From: Gammaproteobacteria bacterium
GTDB taxonomy: Bacteria; Pseudomonadota; Gammaproteobacteria; Eutrophobiales; Eutrophobiaceae
Length of the DNA: 63,934 nucleotides
Reading direction: 5' to 3'
Assembly (NCBI GenBank): GCA_028819495.1
Contig: JAPPLI010000214.1
Span: 1-63,934 of the forward strand
Below, piece by piece: positions 17,328-27,875 of this stretch; the first letter of the stretch is position 1, and every line of letters starts with the position of its first letter. The notes below the pieces were generated by a model. That model saw nothing but the letters and a program-made list of their open reading frames with translations. It searched no databases and was not told the DNA's origin. Made by a program: the position numbers and the translations under genes.

Positions 17328-19991
17328 CTAACCGAACAGTTCCAGTTGATTCCTCAGCGCGGCCTGGGCCGCGGCCAGGCGCGCGATGGGTACGCGGAAC
17401 GGCGAGCAGGAGATATAGTCCAGTTGCACCGACTGGAAGAAGTTGATCGACTCCGGGTCGCCTCCGTGCTCGCCGCAGATGCCGCATTTCAATTCCCGTT
17501 TTACCGACCTGCCGCGGTGTACCGCCTGTTCGACAAGCTGGCCGACACCGGTGACGTCCATACTCTGGAACGGATTTTCCTCCAGCAGGTTTTTCTCCAG
17601 GTATTCAGGCATGAAACTGCCGATATCATCCCTGCTGTAGCCCAGGGTCATCTGGGTCAGGTCGTTGGTGCCGAAACTGAAGAAGTCGGCGTGCACGGCG
17701 ATGTCGTCAGCGGTAATGGCGGCCCTGGGAACCTCGATCATGGTGCCTATGGGGATATCCAGTTTGCCGGTAAACTTTTTCCTGTGTACCACTTCGCCGA
17801 TAACCTGTTCCACTTTTTCCCTGAGCATGGACAACTCGCTTTCCAGCCCGACCAGGGGGATCATGATCTCCGGTTGCGCGTTGATGCGTTTCCTCCTGCA
17901 GTTGATGGTAGCCTCGACGATGGCGGTTATCTGCATTTCCAGTATTTCCGGGTAGGTCACCGTCAACCGGCATCCCCTGTGCCCGAGCATGGGATTCACC
18001 TCGTGCAACTGGTTGACCCGGCGGATGACCTTGGCGACGCTTACCTTCATGGTCCGGGCGAGCCGGCGCTGCTGTTTTTCTTCCTCCGGGAGGAATTCGT
18101 GCAGCGGCGGGTCCAGCAACCGGATCGTGACCGGCAGGCCGCGCATGGTGCTGAAGATACCCTCGAAGTCCCGGCGCTGGAACGGCAACAGTTTTTTCAG
18201 CGCCGTGCGCCGTGCGCTCTCGTTTTCGGCGAGGATCATTTCACGCATGGCGGCAATGCGATTCTCGCCGAAGAACATGTGTTCGGTCCGGCAAAGCCCT
18301 ATCCCTTCGGCGCCGAACTCCAGCGCAGTGGCCGCGTCCATGGGGGTATCGGCATTGGTGCGTATCACCAGTTTGCGCGTCTCGTCGGCCCAGGACATAA
18401 GCGTCCTGAATTCAGGTGAGAACACCGGCGGCTGCTTGGGCACGTCGCCCAGCATCACCTCGCCGTTGCTGCCGTCGATACTGATCATCTCATCAGGGCC
18501 GATTATCCTGTCCCTGATGGTGAGGGTTTTGCGCTTGTTATCGATAATCAGTTCGCTGGCGCCGGTAACGCAGCATTTTCCCCAGCCCCGCGCCACGACC
18601 GCCGCGTGACTGGTGGAGCCGCCCGTGGAAGTCAGGATGGCTTCCGCGGCATGCATCCCGTGAATATCCTCGGGGCTGGTTTCCCGCCGCACGAGTATTA
18701 CCGGCAGGCCGCTCTCACTCTTTTCCACCGCCTCATCGGCCGTGAAAACGGGATAACCGGATGCGGCGCCGGGCGATGCCGGCAGTCCCGTGGTCAGCAC
18801 CTCCCGTTTCGCCTTGTGGTCGAAGGAGGGCAGCAATACCTGGTTCAGGTCATTGGCCGGCACGCGCAACAAGGCGTCTTTCCGGTTGATCAGTTTCTCC
18901 CTGACCATATCCACCGCAATTTTTATCGCCGCCGCGCCGGTCCGTTTTCCGGTGCGGGTCTGCAATATGTACAACACGCTTTTTTCGATGGTGAACTCGA
19001 TGTCCTGCATATCCTTGTAGTGGGTCTCCAGTATCTGTTTTACCCGCTGCAGTTGCTCATATATTTCCGGGCGCCATTTCTTCATCATGGCTACCGGCTG
19101 CGGCGTGCGTATGCCTGCAACCACGTCCTCACCCTGGGCATTGATCAGGAATTCCCCGTAAATCTCGTTTTTCCCGGCGCTGGGATCGCGGGTGAACGCG
19201 ACGCCCGTGCCTGAATCGTTGCCCATGTTGCCGAATACCATGGACTGGATGTTGGCTGCGGTGCCGATCAGCCCGCGGATGTTGTTTATCTTGCGATAGG
19301 CCTGTGCCCGCGGGGTGTTCCAACTCCGGAACACGGCCTCGACGGCCTTTTCGAGCTGTTCGTGGGGCGCCTGGGGGAAGGTCTCGCCGCTGTGTTGTTT
19401 ATAGACCTTCTTGTAGGCTGAGATCAGCTTTTCCATGCCCTCTTCGTTCAGGTCGGCATCTTCGGTCACGCCGTACTGCTGCTTGATGCGTGTGAATACG
19501 TCCTCGAAATGGTCGTGCTCGACGCCCATGACCACGTTGCCGAACATGTTGATCAGGCGCCGGTAAGCGTCCAGCGCAAAGCGCCGGTTGTCTGTCTGCC
19601 TTCCAAGTCCGGCAACGGATCGATCCGTCAGGCCCAGGTTCAGGATCGTATCCAGCATGCCCGGCATGCTGACCGCCGCGCCGCTCCTGACGGAGACCAG
19701 CAGCGGGTTGTCATCGTCGCCGAAGCGCTTGCCGGTTTCCTTCTCCAGCCGGGTCATGTTCAGTTTGATGCTGCCCTGCAGACCCTTTGGGAGTTTACCC
19801 TCGTTCTGGTAATACTCGGCGCAGGTGGTGGTGGTAATGGTGAACCCCGGCGGGACCGGAAGACCTATGCTGGTCATTTCAGCAAGGTTGGCGCCCTTGC
19901 CGCCGAGCAGGTTTTTGTCATTGCGGCTGCCTTCGGACAACTGGCTGCCGAAGTAATAGGTGCGTTTTACGCTGTCTTGCCTGCCTGTCAA
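17328..19991 (-). CDS. ppdK: Pyruvate, phosphate dikinase
   Basis: The enzyme interconverts pyruvate, ATP and Pi with PEP, AMP and PPi. The order is an N-terminal ATP-grasp domain ([13 protein letters not shown]), the phosphohistidine segment [19 protein letters not shown] near residue 460, and a C-terminal TIM barrel with [10 protein letters not shown] and [15 protein letters not shown]. Cys in [12 protein letters not shown] is the proton donor. I prefer TTG 19991, which overlaps the prpD stop and gives 887 residues; GTG 20015 would give 895. It is translationally coupled to prpD, an uncommon pairing that links propionate-derived pyruvate to PEP. Confidence 0.95.
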   Translation of the reverse strand: MTGRQDSVKRTYYFGSQLSEGSRNDKNLLGGKGANLAEMTSIGLPVPPGFTITTTTCAEYYQNEGKLPKGLQGSIKLNMTRLEKETGKRFGDDDNPLLVSVRSGAAVSMPGMLDTILNLGLTDRSVAGLGRQTDNRRFALDAYRRLINMFGNVVMGVEHDHFEDVFTRIKQQYGVTEDADLNEEGMEKLISAYKKVYKQHSGETFPQAPHEQLEKAVEAVFRSWNTPRAQAYRKINNIRGLIGTAANIQSMVFGNMGNDSGTGVAFTRDPSAGKNEIYGEFLINAQGEDVVAGIRTPQPVAMMKKWRPEIYEQLQRVKQILETHYKDMQDIEFTIEKSVLYILQTRTGKRTGAAAIKIAVDMVREKLINRKDALLRVPANDLNQVLLPSFDHKAKREVLTTGLPASPGAASGYPVFTADEAVEKSESGLPVILVRRETSPEDIHGMHAAEAILTSTGGSTSHAAVVARGWGKCCVTGASELIIDNKRKTLTIRDRIIGPDEMISIDGSNGEVMLGDVPKQPPVFSPEFRTLMSWADETRKLVIRTNADTPMDAATALEFGAEGIGLCRTEHMFFGENRIAAMREMILAENESARRTALKKLLPFQRRDFEGIFSTMRGLPVTIRLLDPPLHEFLPEEEKQQRRLARTMKVSVAKVIRRVNQLHEVNPMLGHRGCRLTVTYPEILEMQITAIVEATINCRRKRINAQPEIMIPLVGLESELSMLREKVEQVIGEVVHRKKFTGKLDIPIGTMIEVPRAAITADDIAVHADFFSFGTNDLTQMTLGYSRDDIGSFMPEYLEKNLLEENPFQSMDVTGVGQLVEQAVHRGRSVKRELKCGICGEHGGDPESINFFQSVQLDYISCSPFRVPIARLAAAQAALRNQLELFG

Positions 19992-21451
19992 GAGTCCCTG
20001 TCCTCGCCGGCCCACAGGTCGGTAAAGTTGTTGACGGGCATCTCCTCCAGCGCCTGCCGGTCTGCACAGGCAGCGAGGATGGCATCCTTCCGGGCCGCAG
20101 AGAAATGCCCGGCAACAGCATTGTTGAATTTTTCCAGCAACAGGGGAATACCCTCGCTGCGTCGGCGCCGGTGGCCGACGGGATATTCGACCACGACCTT
20201 CTCCGTCGCGGACCCGTCCCGGAAGAATACCTGCACCGAGTTGCCTATGGCGCGCTTGTCCGGGTCATGGTAGTCGATAGTGAACTGCCGGTTTTCCGTC
20301 ACCTGCATTCTGTCCCTGAGCGCGTCGATACGGGGGTCGGCGGCGACGTCATCCTCGTAATCCTCGGCACGCAGGCGTCCGAAGATCAGGGGAATGGCGG
20401 TCATGTACTGGATGCAGTGGTCACGATCCGCCGGGTTGTCCAGTGGCCCGGTCTTGTCGATGATGCGCACGCCCGCCTCCTGGGTTTCCACGACTACCTT
20501 GTCGATATCATCCAGCCGGTCCTTCACCTGCCCGTGCAGCGCCAGGGCCGCTTCCACTGCGGTCTGGGCATGGAATTCGGCCGGAAACGATATCTTGAAC
20601 AGCACGTTTTCCATGACATAACAGCCGAAAGGACGTTCGGCGATGACTTCGTTGCCCTTGAACAGGACGTCCTGGAAGCCCCAGTGGTCTGCACTCAGCG
20701 CGGACGGATAACCCATCTCGCCGGTCAGCGCGATCAGGGCATGGCGCACGGCGCGGCTGGTTGCATCCCCCGCCGCCCAGCTTTTCCTCGAACCGGTGTT
20801 GGGGGCATGGCGGTAAGTGCGTAGCGCGCCGCCGTCGATCCAGGCATTGGACACGGCATTGATGACCTGGTTGCGGTTGCCGCCCAGCATGGCCGCTGTC
20901 ACCGCGGTGCTGGCGATACGCACCAGCAGGACGTGGTCCAGGCCGACGCCGTTGAAACTGTTTTTCAGGGCCAGCACGCCCTGGATTTCATGGGCGCGGA
21001 TCATGGCGTCAAGCAGGTCCGCCACGGTCAGCGGTTGTTGGCCGGATGCTGCATTGTTCCGGCTGAGGTAATCGGCGGCTGCAAGAATACCACCCAGGTT
21101 ATCCGAAGGGTGACCCCATTCGGCGGCCAGCCAGGTATCGTTGAAGTCCAGCCAGCGCACCATGGCGCCGATGTTGAACGCCGCCTGCACCGGGTCCAGC
21201 CGGTAGTTCGTGCCCGGCACGCGCGCCCCGTCCGGCATTTCCGCCCCCGGCACCACCGGCCCCAGCAGCCTGGTACAGGCCGGGAACTTCAGCGCCAGCA
21301 TGCCGCAGGCCAGCGTATCCAGCAGGCAGTAGAACGCGGTGCTGCGCGCCTCCTCACTGGCGGCCGTCCCGCCCAGTACGTAATCGGCGATATCCTGCAG
21401 CAGCGCATCGGCCGCCGGCCGCCGGGCATCCCGTATTCCCATGTTAGACAT
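19988..21451 (-). CDS. prpD: 2-methylcitrate dehydratase PrpD (MmgE/PrpD family)
   Basis: The 487-residue length and sequence match bacterial PrpD, which dehydrates 2-methylcitrate to 2-methylaconitate in propionate breakdown. Supporting segments are [38 protein letters not shown] and [19 protein letters not shown]. prpB and prpC are absent here, so a different MmgE/PrpD substrate is possible. The gene is upstream of ppdK with overlapping codons, so the pyruvate from the methylcitrate cycle may be passed to PEP. The start ATG at 21451 has alternative in-frame starts a few codons later. Confidence 0.85.
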   Translation of the reverse strand: MSNMGIRDARRPAADALLQDIADYVLGGTAASEEARSTAFYCLLDTLACGMLALKFPACTRLLGPVVPGAEMPDGARVPGTNYRLDPVQAAFNIGAMVRWLDFNDTWLAAEWGHPSDNLGGILAAADYLSRNNAASGQQPLTVADLLDAMIRAHEIQGVLALKNSFNGVGLDHVLLVRIASTAVTAAMLGGNRNQVINAVSNAWIDGGALRTYRHAPNTGSRKSWAAGDATSRAVRHALIALTGEMGYPSALSADHWGFQDVLFKGNEVIAERPFGCYVMENVLFKISFPAEFHAQTAVEAALALHGQVKDRLDDIDKVVVETQEAGVRIIDKTGPLDNPADRDHCIQYMTAIPLIFGRLRAEDYEDDVAADPRIDALRDRMQVTENRQFTIDYHDPDKRAIGNSVQVFFRDGSATEKVVVEYPVGHRRRRSEGIPLLLEKFNNAVAGHFSAARKDAILAACADRQALEEMPVNNFTDLWAGEDRDS

Positions 21452-21503
21452 TAACGACTTCTCCTCGTAGGTTTTTGCTATTGTAATTCCTAATTCCTAA
21501 TTC

Positions 21504-22298
21504 TCAATTCTTAATTTTCTCCCGCATGGCAGTCAGTATCCCGCGCAGGATATTATATTCATTGCCGTCCAGCCGGGCGCGGTTGAACAGGCGCCTGATG
21601 CGGCGCATCAGGCGGCGCGGCTTATCCGGATCGAGGTAACCGATGTCGATCAGCGTCTGCTCGAAATGCTCATAGAGGTATTCCATATCCCTGGCCGTAA
21701 CCGGGGATTCGGTATTATCATCAGGGGACGGATTGAAATCCGTCCCCGGTGTCCCGGATGCTCCCCCGGTCTCTTCGGGGACGGATTTCAATCCGTCCCC
21801 ACCATCGGTTTCCCCGGCGGTATACTGTTTGCTGATTTCATAACAGATGATCTGAACAGCGGAAGCAATGTTCAGCGAGGCGAACTCCGGATTGGTGGGT
21901 ATGCGGATCATGGCATGGCAGGTTTCCAGCTCCTCGTTGGAGAGGCCGGAACTCTCGCGGCCGAACAGCACTGCGGCGCCGGAGCCGGTATGGTTGACGA
22001 TCTGCGCCGCCGCCGTTTCGGGCGTGACCTCGGGCCAGGCGATGCTCCTGGTGCGGGCGCTGGTCCCGAACACCAGTTCGCAATCGGACACCGCTTCTTC
22101 CAGCCCCGCAAATACCGATGCCCGGGCCAGGATGTCGTCCGCGCCCGCGGCCCTGGCCGTGCACTCCGCGCTGGGAAAGTGCCGCGGGGCCACCAGAGCC
22201 AGTTGGTCCAGGCCCATGGTTTTCATCGCCCTGGCCGCGGCGCCGATATTTCCCGGGTGTGTCGTATTTACCAGGACTATTTTTACCCGTTCCAGCAT
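21504..22298 (-). CDS. trmJ: tRNA (cytidine/uridine-2'-O-)-methyltransferase TrmJ with repeat-derived linker
   Basis: This SPOUT enzyme methylates the ribose at tRNA position 32. NTTHPGNIGAAARAMKTMG near residues 11-29, LFGRESSGLSNEE and IPTNPEFASLNIASAVQ form the trefoil knot, and the C-terminal helical domain (YLYEHFEQTLIDIGYLDP) follows. The 264-residue protein is longer than typical (about 245). The extra length is a linker at about residues 165-195 made of two inverted copies of the family A palindrome, which encode GDGLKSVP and PGTDFNPSP. The reading frame stays open through both. The gene is divergent from suhB. Confidence 0.95.
   Translation of the reverse strand: MLERVKIVLVNTTHPGNIGAAARAMKTMGLDQLALVAPRHFPSAECTARAAGADDILARASVFAGLEEAVSDCELVFGTSARTRSIAWPEVTPETAAAQIVNHTGSGAAVLFGRESSGLSNEELETCHAMIRIPTNPEFASLNIASAVQIICYEISKQYTAGETDGGDGLKSVPEETGGASGTPGTDFNPSPDDNTESPVTARDMEYLYEHFEQTLIDIGYLDPDKPRRLMRRIRRLFNRARLDGNEYNILRGILTAMREKIKN
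21724..21800. repeat. Inverted pair of family A palindromes inside trmJ
   Basis: Two 24-bp copies lie at 21724-21747 and 21777-21800, 29 bp apart. The second is the exact reverse complement of the first (core GGGGACGGATTGAAATCCGTCCCC). Both are translated within TrmJ in different frames, forming a Gly/Pro-rich insertion between its two domains. In the transcript the pair could form either two short hairpins or one long one. Confidence 0.9.
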
Positions 22299-22376
22299 AT
22301 AATAAAGATCCTTGACCGGTCTGATGGATACAAATGCGTCTGCCGAACCGGGAGTCTACAACCGCAGGAGAAAAAA

Positions 22377-23174
22377 ATGCACCCGATGTTGAATATGGGA
22401 ATCCGCGCGGTCCGTTCCGCAGGTGATTTTATCATCCAATGCATGGACCGTATGCAGGGCATCGAAGTTGCCGAAAAAAGCCGTAACGACTTTGTCAGCG
22501 AGGTCGACCGCCGGGCCGAGCGCATCATCCTCGACGTATTGAGTAAGGCTTACCCCGACCATGCCATCCTGGCCGAGGAAAGCGGCGCGCAGGGAGACAG
22601 CGAATACCGCTGGATCATCGATCCCCTCGACGGCACCACGAATTACCTGCACGGCTTTCCCCAGTTCGCGATCTCGGTTGCACTGGAACACAAGGGCGTC
22701 CTCGACCAGGGCATAATCTATGATCCGCTGCGCCAGGAACTGTTCACCGCAAGCCGGGGCGAGGGCGCCTGGCTGGATAACCGGCGCATGCGCGTTTCCC
22801 GCAGGGAGTCGCTTGAAGGCGCGCTGATCGGTACCGGGTTCCCGTTCCGGTCGCTAAACAGGCTCGATACCTATCTCGATGTGTTCAGGCAATTGACTGC
22901 CGTCGTTGCCGGCATAAGACGCCCGGGCGCGGCGTCGCTGGACCTTGCCTACGTCGCCGCCGGCCGCCTGGACGGGTTCTGGGAATACGGCCTGGAACCA
23001 TGGGACATCGCTGCCGGGACCCTGCTGATCAGGGAAGCAGGCGGCTATGTCAGCGACATGGACAGCGGCGACACCCGGATAGAGTCCGGTAATATTGTGG
23101 CGGGAAATCCCGCAATCCACGACCTGCTGGTGGAGATAATCCGTGCGGCGCAGGATGACCGGGGACGGACTTGA
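22377..23174 (+). CDS. suhB: Inositol-1-monophosphatase family protein SuhB
   Basis: ATG 22377 is preceded by CAGGAG and gives 265 residues, the usual length; the open frame extends far upstream but without family sequence. Metal-binding motifs are AEESG near residue 66, DPLDGTTNYLHGFP near 84-97 and EPWDIAAGTLLIREAGG near 210-226. SuhB hydrolyses myo-inositol phosphates and in Enterobacteria also joins rRNA antitermination complexes. The last residues RGRT and the TGA stop are contributed by a family A palindrome. It is divergent from trmJ, a common gammaproteobacterial order. Confidence 0.94.
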   Translation: MHPMLNMGIRAVRSAGDFIIQCMDRMQGIEVAEKSRNDFVSEVDRRAERIILDVLSKAYPDHAILAEESGAQGDSEYRWIIDPLDGTTNYLHGFPQFAISVALEHKGVLDQGIIYDPLRQELFTASRGEGAWLDNRRMRVSRRESLEGALIGTGFPFRSLNRLDTYLDVFRQLTAVVAGIRRPGAASLDLAYVAAGRLDGFWEYGLEPWDIAAGTLLIREAGGYVSDMDSGDTRIESGNIVAGNPAIHDLLVEIIRAAQDDRGRT

Positions 23175-23185
23175 AGTCCGTCCCC
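23161..23185. repeat. Family A palindrome at the suhB 3' end
   Basis: GGGGACGGACTTGAAGTCCGTCCCC is a 25-bp palindrome with a one-base centre. Its left half supplies the final codons and TGA stop of suhB, so the repeat probably landed in the gene end and now defines it. The hairpin could also protect or terminate the transcript. Confidence 0.9.
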
Positions 23186-23251
23186 TTGCATCTATACATC
23201 CATCCGCGACCGGTGATAGACTATGCTGCGCTGCGATTGTTGCTGAATTCA

Positions 23252-23348
23252 GGGGTCAGAGTAAAATTTCTGACGAAATTCTTACTCCGACCCCACCTCG
23301 GCTACAGGGGTCAGAGTAAGAAATTCGAAGAATTTTTACTCTGACCCC
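23252..23348. repeat. Two family B palindromes (GGGGTCAGAGTAA...CTGACCCC)
   Basis: Copy one is at 23252-23294 (43 bp, slightly diverged, TTACTCCGACCCC arm). Copy two is at 23307-23348 (42 bp), with the arm GGGGTCAGAGTAAGAAATTC. They lie between the converging suhB and PP0621-type genes; the second runs into the latter and encodes its C-terminus. The second copy is identical to the one at 58818-58859. Confidence 0.9.
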
Positions 23349-23551
23349 ATCAATTTGTGTTCATCACAGCAATAGTAACGATCAGCATGTTTTATCGCAG
23401 AAGTGTGAGGAATATAAAGTTGGCAATAATCGCAGCGGACCATTTTAGCGATGCGCGACTCGTCCGGACCGGGCGGTTTCCCCGGCAATAACCGCTTGAT
23501 CAGGGCGAACAGCAACACCAGCAGCAGGATAATGATCAACAGGCGTAACAT
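23336..23551 (-). CDS. PP0621-family small membrane-anchored zinc-ribbon protein
   Basis: From ATG 23551 the protein has 71 residues. One N-terminal membrane helix (LLIIILLLVLLFAL) is followed by a short metal-site domain with MVRCDYCQLYIP and YYCCDEHK, spacing like a treble-clef or zinc ribbon. Function is not known for the family. The last three residues GSE and the TAA stop come from a family B palindrome. The longer open frame upstream to 23773 lies antisense to sucC and is not supported. It is divergent from sucC with 72 bp between the starts. Confidence 0.75.
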   Translation of the reverse strand: MLRLLIIILLLVLLFALIKRLLPGKPPGPDESRIAKMVRCDYCQLYIPHTSAIKHADRYYCCDEHKLMGSE

Positions 23552-23623
23552 TTTTTCAGAATTCCGGATCGGCCCACCCGACACAGACAACGTAAATAAT
23601 AATGCACCAGGAGAATTTAGGAA

Positions 23624-24793
23624 ATGAACCTGCATGAGTACCAGGCAAAAATTCTTTTTTCGGAATACGGCATCCCCGTGCCCGAAGGAAAGCCCGCCCA
23701 TTCCGTCAAGGACGCGCTCAGCGCCGCCGCGGAACTGGGCGGCAACAGTTGGGTGGTAAAGGCCCAGGTCCATGCCGGGGGGCGCGGCAAGGCCGGCGGC
23801 GTCAGGCTGGTCAACGGCAAGGATGAACTGGAGGACTACGTGAAGAACCTGCTGGGGACCGTCCTGGTCACGAAACAGTCCGGGGCCGAAGGCAAACCGG
23901 TGAACTGCGTACTGGTTTCAGCCCTGTCGGATATTGCCGACGAATTGTACCTGGGCATGTTGGTGGACAGGAGCGAGCGCAGGATTGCGGTGATGGCTTC
24001 CGCCGCCGGCGGAGTGGACATAGAAGAGGTGGCGGCTACCCAGCCCGAAAAGATTTTCACGTTTGCCGTGGACCCGGTAATGGGCCTGCAGCAGTACCAG
24101 TGCCGCGCCCTGGCCATTTCCCTGGGCCTGAACGGTTCCCAGGGCAAACAACTGGCTGAAATCCTGTCGGGCCTGTACCGGCTGTTCGTCGACAAGGACC
24201 TGAGCCTCGTCGAAATAAATCCCCTCGTCATCACCCGGGACGGGGACCTGGAGGCCTTGGACGCCAAGGTAAGCGTTGATGACAACGCCCTGTACCGCCA
24301 GGCGGTACTGGAAAGCTGGCGCGACCCCAGCCAGGAAGACGCCAGGGAGAACAGGGCCAAGGTGTACGACCTGAATTACGTCGCGCTGGACGGTGATATC
24401 GCATGCATGGTCAACGGCGCGGGCCTGGCCATGGCGACCATGGACATCATAAAACTGCACGGCGGCGAACCCGCCAATTTCCTGGACGTGGGCGGCGGCG
24501 CGACGACGGAACGCGTTGCCGAAGCCTTCAAACTGATCATGTCCGACGCCAAGGTGAAGGCGATCCTGGTTAATATCTTCGGCGGCATTGTACGTTGCGA
24601 CCTGATAGCGGAAGGCATCATCAGCGCGGTCAGGGAAACCGGGCTGGATATTCCCGTTGTAGTGCGGCTGGAAGGCACCCGGGTCGATGAAGGCAAGGCG
24701 CTGCTCGATGAGAGCGGCCTCAAGATCATCTCGGCGGACGGACTGAGCGACGCCGCGGACAAGGTGGTCACGGTAAGCCGGGGAGAGAACTGA
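23624..24793 (+). CDS. sucC: Succinyl-CoA synthetase beta subunit
   Basis: The 389-residue ADP-forming subunit has the ATP-grasp segments [19 protein letters not shown] at the N-terminus, [16 protein letters not shown] near residues 45-60, [10 protein letters not shown] near 196, and the CoA-ligase part with [13 protein letters not shown] and [14 protein letters not shown]. It pairs with SucD in the TCA cycle step linking succinyl-CoA to ATP or GTP formation. AGGAG lies before the ATG. Its stop overlaps the sucD start (TGATG), giving fixed stoichiometry. Housekeeping composition. Confidence 0.97.
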   Translation: MNLHEYQAKILFSEYGIPVPEGKPAHSVKDALSAAAELGGNSWVVKAQVHAGGRGKAGGVRLVNGKDELEDYVKNLLGTVLVTKQSGAEGKPVNCVLVSALSDIADELYLGMLVDRSERRIAVMASAAGGVDIEEVAATQPEKIFTFAVDPVMGLQQYQCRALAISLGLNGSQGKQLAEILSGLYRLFVDKDLSLVEINPLVITRDGDLEALDAKVSVDDNALYRQAVLESWRDPSQEDARENRAKVYDLNYVALDGDIACMVNGAGLAMATMDIIKLHGGEPANFLDVGGGATTERVAEAFKLIMSDAKVKAILVNIFGGIVRCDLIAEGIISAVRETGLDIPVVVRLEGTRVDEGKALLDESGLKIISADGLSDAADKVVTVSRGEN

Positions 24794-25668
24794 TGGCGGT
24801 CCTGGTAGACGGCAATACAAGGGTGATCGTCCAGGGCTTCACCGGGCGCCAGGGCACGTTCCACGCCGGGCAGGCAATCGAATACGGCACGCAGGTGGTC
24901 GGAGGCGTTACCCCGGGCCGGGGAGGGCAGACCCACCTGGACCGGCCCGTGTTCGATACCGTCGAGGAAGCGGTCGCCGAGACCGCGGCGGACGCCAGCA
25001 TGATCATGGTGCCGGCGGCATTTGCGGCGGAGGCCATTACCGAAGCCGCGCAGTCCGGGATAAAAATCATAATCTGCATCACCGAAGGCATCCCGATCAT
25101 CGATATGGTCAGGGCCCGCGCCAGCATCGACCTGTACCCGGACACAAGGCTGATCGGACCCAACTGCCCCGGCATCATCACGCCGGGAGAATGCAAGATA
25201 GGGATCATGCCGGGCCATATCCACCAACCCGGCTGTATCGGCATTGTTTCCCGCTCCGGTACACTGACCTATGAAGCGGTGCACCAGACGACGCTGGCCG
25301 GACTGGGCCAGAGCACCTGCATAGGAATCGGCGGCGACCCGGTGCAGGGCATGAATTTCATTGACTGCCTGGCCCTGTTCGAGCAGGACCCCGCCACCAC
25401 CGGCATCATCATGGTCGGCGAGATCGGCGGCAGCGCCGAAGAGGAGGCCGCGGAATTTATCGGTCAACATGTGGGCAAGCCCGTCGTGGGTTATATCGCC
25501 GGCGTCACCGCGCCGCCGGGGAGGCGCATGGGCCATGCCGGCGCGATCATCTCGGGCGGCAAGGGCGCCGCCGGGGACAAGTTCTCCGCGCTCGATGCCG
25601 CCGGCGTCACGACCGTCAGGTCGCCGGCCGCGCTGGGAGAGGCCATTGCAGAGAAATTGAGTGAATAA
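24793..25668 (+). CDS. sucD: Succinyl-CoA synthetase alpha subunit
   Basis: The 291-residue subunit has the CoA-binding Rossmann domain ([20 protein letters not shown]) and the phosphohistidine loop [15 protein letters not shown] near residue 246, where His is phosphorylated during catalysis. [21 protein letters not shown] near the middle is a family signature. It is coupled to sucC by an overlapping stop/start. A family A palindrome follows 8 bp after its stop, before nadE. Confidence 0.97.
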   Translation: MAVLVDGNTRVIVQGFTGRQGTFHAGQAIEYGTQVVGGVTPGRGGQTHLDRPVFDTVEEAVAETAADASMIMVPAAFAAEAITEAAQSGIKIIICITEGIPIIDMVRARASIDLYPDTRLIGPNCPGIITPGECKIGIMPGHIHQPGCIGIVSRSGTLTYEAVHQTTLAGLGQSTCIGIGGDPVQGMNFIDCLALFEQDPATTGIIMVGEIGGSAEEEAAEFIGQHVGKPVVGYIAGVTAPPGRRMGHAGAIISGGKGAAGDKFSALDAAGVTTVRSPAALGEAIAEKLSE

Positions 25669-25676
25669 AATCCACC

Positions 25677-25701
25677 GGGGACGGATTTGAAATCCGTCCC
25701 C
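25677..25701. repeat. Family A palindrome between sucD and nadE
   Basis: GGGGACGGATTTGAAATCCGTCCCC, a perfect 25-bp palindrome around a central base, fills most of the 44-bp gap. It ends 11 bp before the GTG start of nadE, so it could affect the nadE ribosome binding site or attenuate read-through. Confidence 0.9.
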
Positions 25702-25712
25702 TGACACCAGAC

Positions 25713-27335
25713 GTGAAAAGAATCGCCATCGCGCAAATCGACCCGTGTGTCGGAGACATGGAGGGCAACACCGAACTGGTCCTGGAATACATCGGCCGGG
25801 CCAGGGACAGCGCCGGCGCCGATACCGTTATTTTCCCCGAACTTGTCCTCACCGGCTACCCGCCGGAAGACCTGTTGCTGCGCCCCCATTTCCACGTGCA
25901 GGTGGAGCAGGCCTTGCGGCGTGTACTGCGCGCAACGCGGGGCATAGACGTGATTCTCGGCTACCCGCTGGCAGCCGGGGAGTTCCTGTATAACGCCTGC
26001 AGCCTGGTCCGGGACGGGAAGATCGTCACCACCTACCACAAAAGGAACCTGCCCAATTACGGGGTATTCGACGAAAAGCGCTATTTTACCGAGGGAACGG
26101 ACCTGAACCTGGTTGAAACCCCCGGCTTCAAGGTCGCGCTGAGCGTGTGCGAGGACTTGTGGACCGAAGACCACGCCCGGGAAGCGGCGCAGGCAGGGGC
26201 GGAATTGCTGATCAATATCAACGCCTCGCCTTACCACACCGACAAGGCCGCGGTCCGCGGGGAACTGCTGCGCAGGCGCGCCGTGGAGCACAATATTGCC
26301 ATAATTTACGTCAACCTGGTCGGCGGCCAGGATGAACTGGTATTCGATGGCGGTTCCCTGGTCATCGATGGCCGCGGTGAGTTCATCTACAGTGCCCCGC
26401 AGTTCGAACAGGGCCTGTACCTGGTGGAACTGGAACGGGCCGGAGACAGCATTGCCCTGCGGGCCGTAGCGCCGTCGCCGCCACCCCCGTCATTTAACGA
26501 GAGCGTTTACGGGGCGTTGGTACTGGGTGTCAGGGACTACGTGTCGAAAAACGGTTTCAGGGGCGCGGTCATCGGCTTGTCAGGCGGCATCGACTCGGCG
26601 CTGACCCTGGCCATCGCCGTGGACGCGCTGGGCCCTGAAAATGTTGAAGTACTGCTTATGCCGTCACGCTACACCGCGGACATGAGCGTCGAGGACGCGC
26701 AGGAGATGGCCGCGCGGCTGGGCGTCGCCTGCCATATCGTCGGTATCGAGAAACCGTTCTCGGCCTTCACGGAAATCCTCGCGCCGTTATTCGAAGATCT
26801 CCCCGAAGACACGACGGAAGAAAACATCCAGGCCCGTTGCCGCGGATTGCTGCTCATGGCGGTATCCAACAAGACCGGGAAACTGGTATTGACCACCGGC
26901 AACAAGAGCGAGATGGCGGTGGGCTACGCAACCCTGTACGGAGACATGGCAGGCGGGTTCGCCCCGCTCAAGGACGTGCCGAAGATACTGGTGTACGAGC
27001 TGTCCCGCTGGCGCAACCGGAACGGGGAGATCATCCCGCAGCGGATCATCGATCGCCCGCCTACCGCGGAGTTGCGGTTCGACCAGAAAGACGAAGATTC
27101 CCTGCCCGGCTACGACGTACTCGACCCGATACTGGAGAAATACATCGAACTGGACCGTACACCGGCGGAGATCATCGCCGACGGCTATGACCGGGACACG
27201 GTCTACAAGGTGGTCGGGATGGTGGACAGAAACGAATACAAGCGCCGCCAGGCCGCGCCCGGCGTCAGGATCACCGAACGCGCCTTCGGCCGCGATAGGC
27301 GCTACCCGATCACCTCCCGCTACCAGGAAAAATAA
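25713..27335 (+). CDS. nadE: Glutamine-dependent NAD+ synthetase
   Basis: The 540-residue enzyme joins an N-terminal nitrilase-fold glutaminase to a C-terminal ATP-pyrophosphatase synthetase. The glutaminase shows FPELVLTGYPPEDLLLR with the catalytic Glu, a KRNLPNYGVFDEKRYF Lys segment and LSVCEDLW with the nucleophilic Cys. The synthetase shows the P-loop GLSGGIDSALTLA near 288-300 and TTGNKSEMAVGYATLYGDM. It amidates deamido-NAD with glutamine nitrogen. GTG 25713 fits the family start (KRIAIAQIDP). nadE is the last core gene before the accessory island. Confidence 0.96.
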   Translation: MKRIAIAQIDPCVGDMEGNTELVLEYIGRARDSAGADTVIFPELVLTGYPPEDLLLRPHFHVQVEQALRRVLRATRGIDVILGYPLAAGEFLYNACSLVRDGKIVTTYHKRNLPNYGVFDEKRYFTEGTDLNLVETPGFKVALSVCEDLWTEDHAREAAQAGAELLININASPYHTDKAAVRGELLRRRAVEHNIAIIYVNLVGGQDELVFDGGSLVIDGRGEFIYSAPQFEQGLYLVELERAGDSIALRAVAPSPPPPSFNESVYGALVLGVRDYVSKNGFRGAVIGLSGGIDSALTLAIAVDALGPENVEVLLMPSRYTADMSVEDAQEMAARLGVACHIVGIEKPFSAFTEILAPLFEDLPEDTTEENIQARCRGLLLMAVSNKTGKLVLTTGNKSEMAVGYATLYGDMAGGFAPLKDVPKILVYELSRWRNRNGEIIPQRIIDRPPTAELRFDQKDEDSLPGYDVLDPILEKYIELDRTPAEIIADGYDRDTVYKVVGMVDRNEYKRRQAAPGVRITERAFGRDRRYPITSRYQEK

Positions 27336-27375
27336 TCCGCAGATTAGTTGTTATAACTTCAGGTGTTTTAATTCT

Positions 27376-27702
27376 ATGACTCAAACTAAACAGGATTTCG
27401 AACTACTTTGGCAACAGCTTCAGCGGGACCTCCACCTAGGTGACATAATCAGGAACTGGAGCCAGCGTGGAGGATATCTAGGTGGAGTTTTTACTATCCA
27501 CAATATCGGAGCCGAATTTGTCGAAGTAGACCCTCATGACGCTGTCCATAATCAATATATACGCAAAGAAGAATTCGCGAAGGTATATGATCTTTGGGAT
27601 GCTTATAACTCGGGTCATGTGCCACGGTATGTATTGAGGGACTTAACACGTTTTTCGACGTACTTGTTAAGCATCCTCCATCATCTTGAAGATAATTGCT
27701 AA
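27376..27702 (+). CDS. Small hypothetical protein
   Basis: From ATG 27376 the frame encodes 108 residues (MTQTKQDFELLWQQLQRDL at the start). It has a predicted helical N-terminus, a central segment GGVFTIHNIGAEFVEVDPHD that could be a small beta unit, and a helical C-terminus. I recognise no family. It is AT-richer than nadE, begins 40 bp after its stop, and is the first gene of the accessory stretch. It could be a remnant or small partner of a mobile or defence element. An upstream start at 27187 overlapping nadE is unlikely. Confidence 0.5.
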   Translation: MTQTKQDFELLWQQLQRDLHLGDIIRNWSQRGGYLGGVFTIHNIGAEFVEVDPHDAVHNQYIRKEEFAKVYDLWDAYNSGHVPRYVLRDLTRFSTYLLSILHHLEDNC

Positions 27703-27875
27703 TATCAGTTACACGGCCAGCCAATACGCCTAAATAATCGTGGCCAGCAGGCTGGTTTTCTCATGGCGGACAACCCGCCCGGTTTCATCGACAACCCACA
27801 TGACTTCGCTATAGCAGTGATTGAAGGTGTCAGCAGCGATAAAAACCGAGATAGTCGGCCCTGAAAAACCCTGTT

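Noticed and set aside
21666..22376. Long N-terminal extension of SuhB
   Set aside because: It runs antisense through trmJ, has no family sequence, and a good CAGGAG site precedes ATG 22377.
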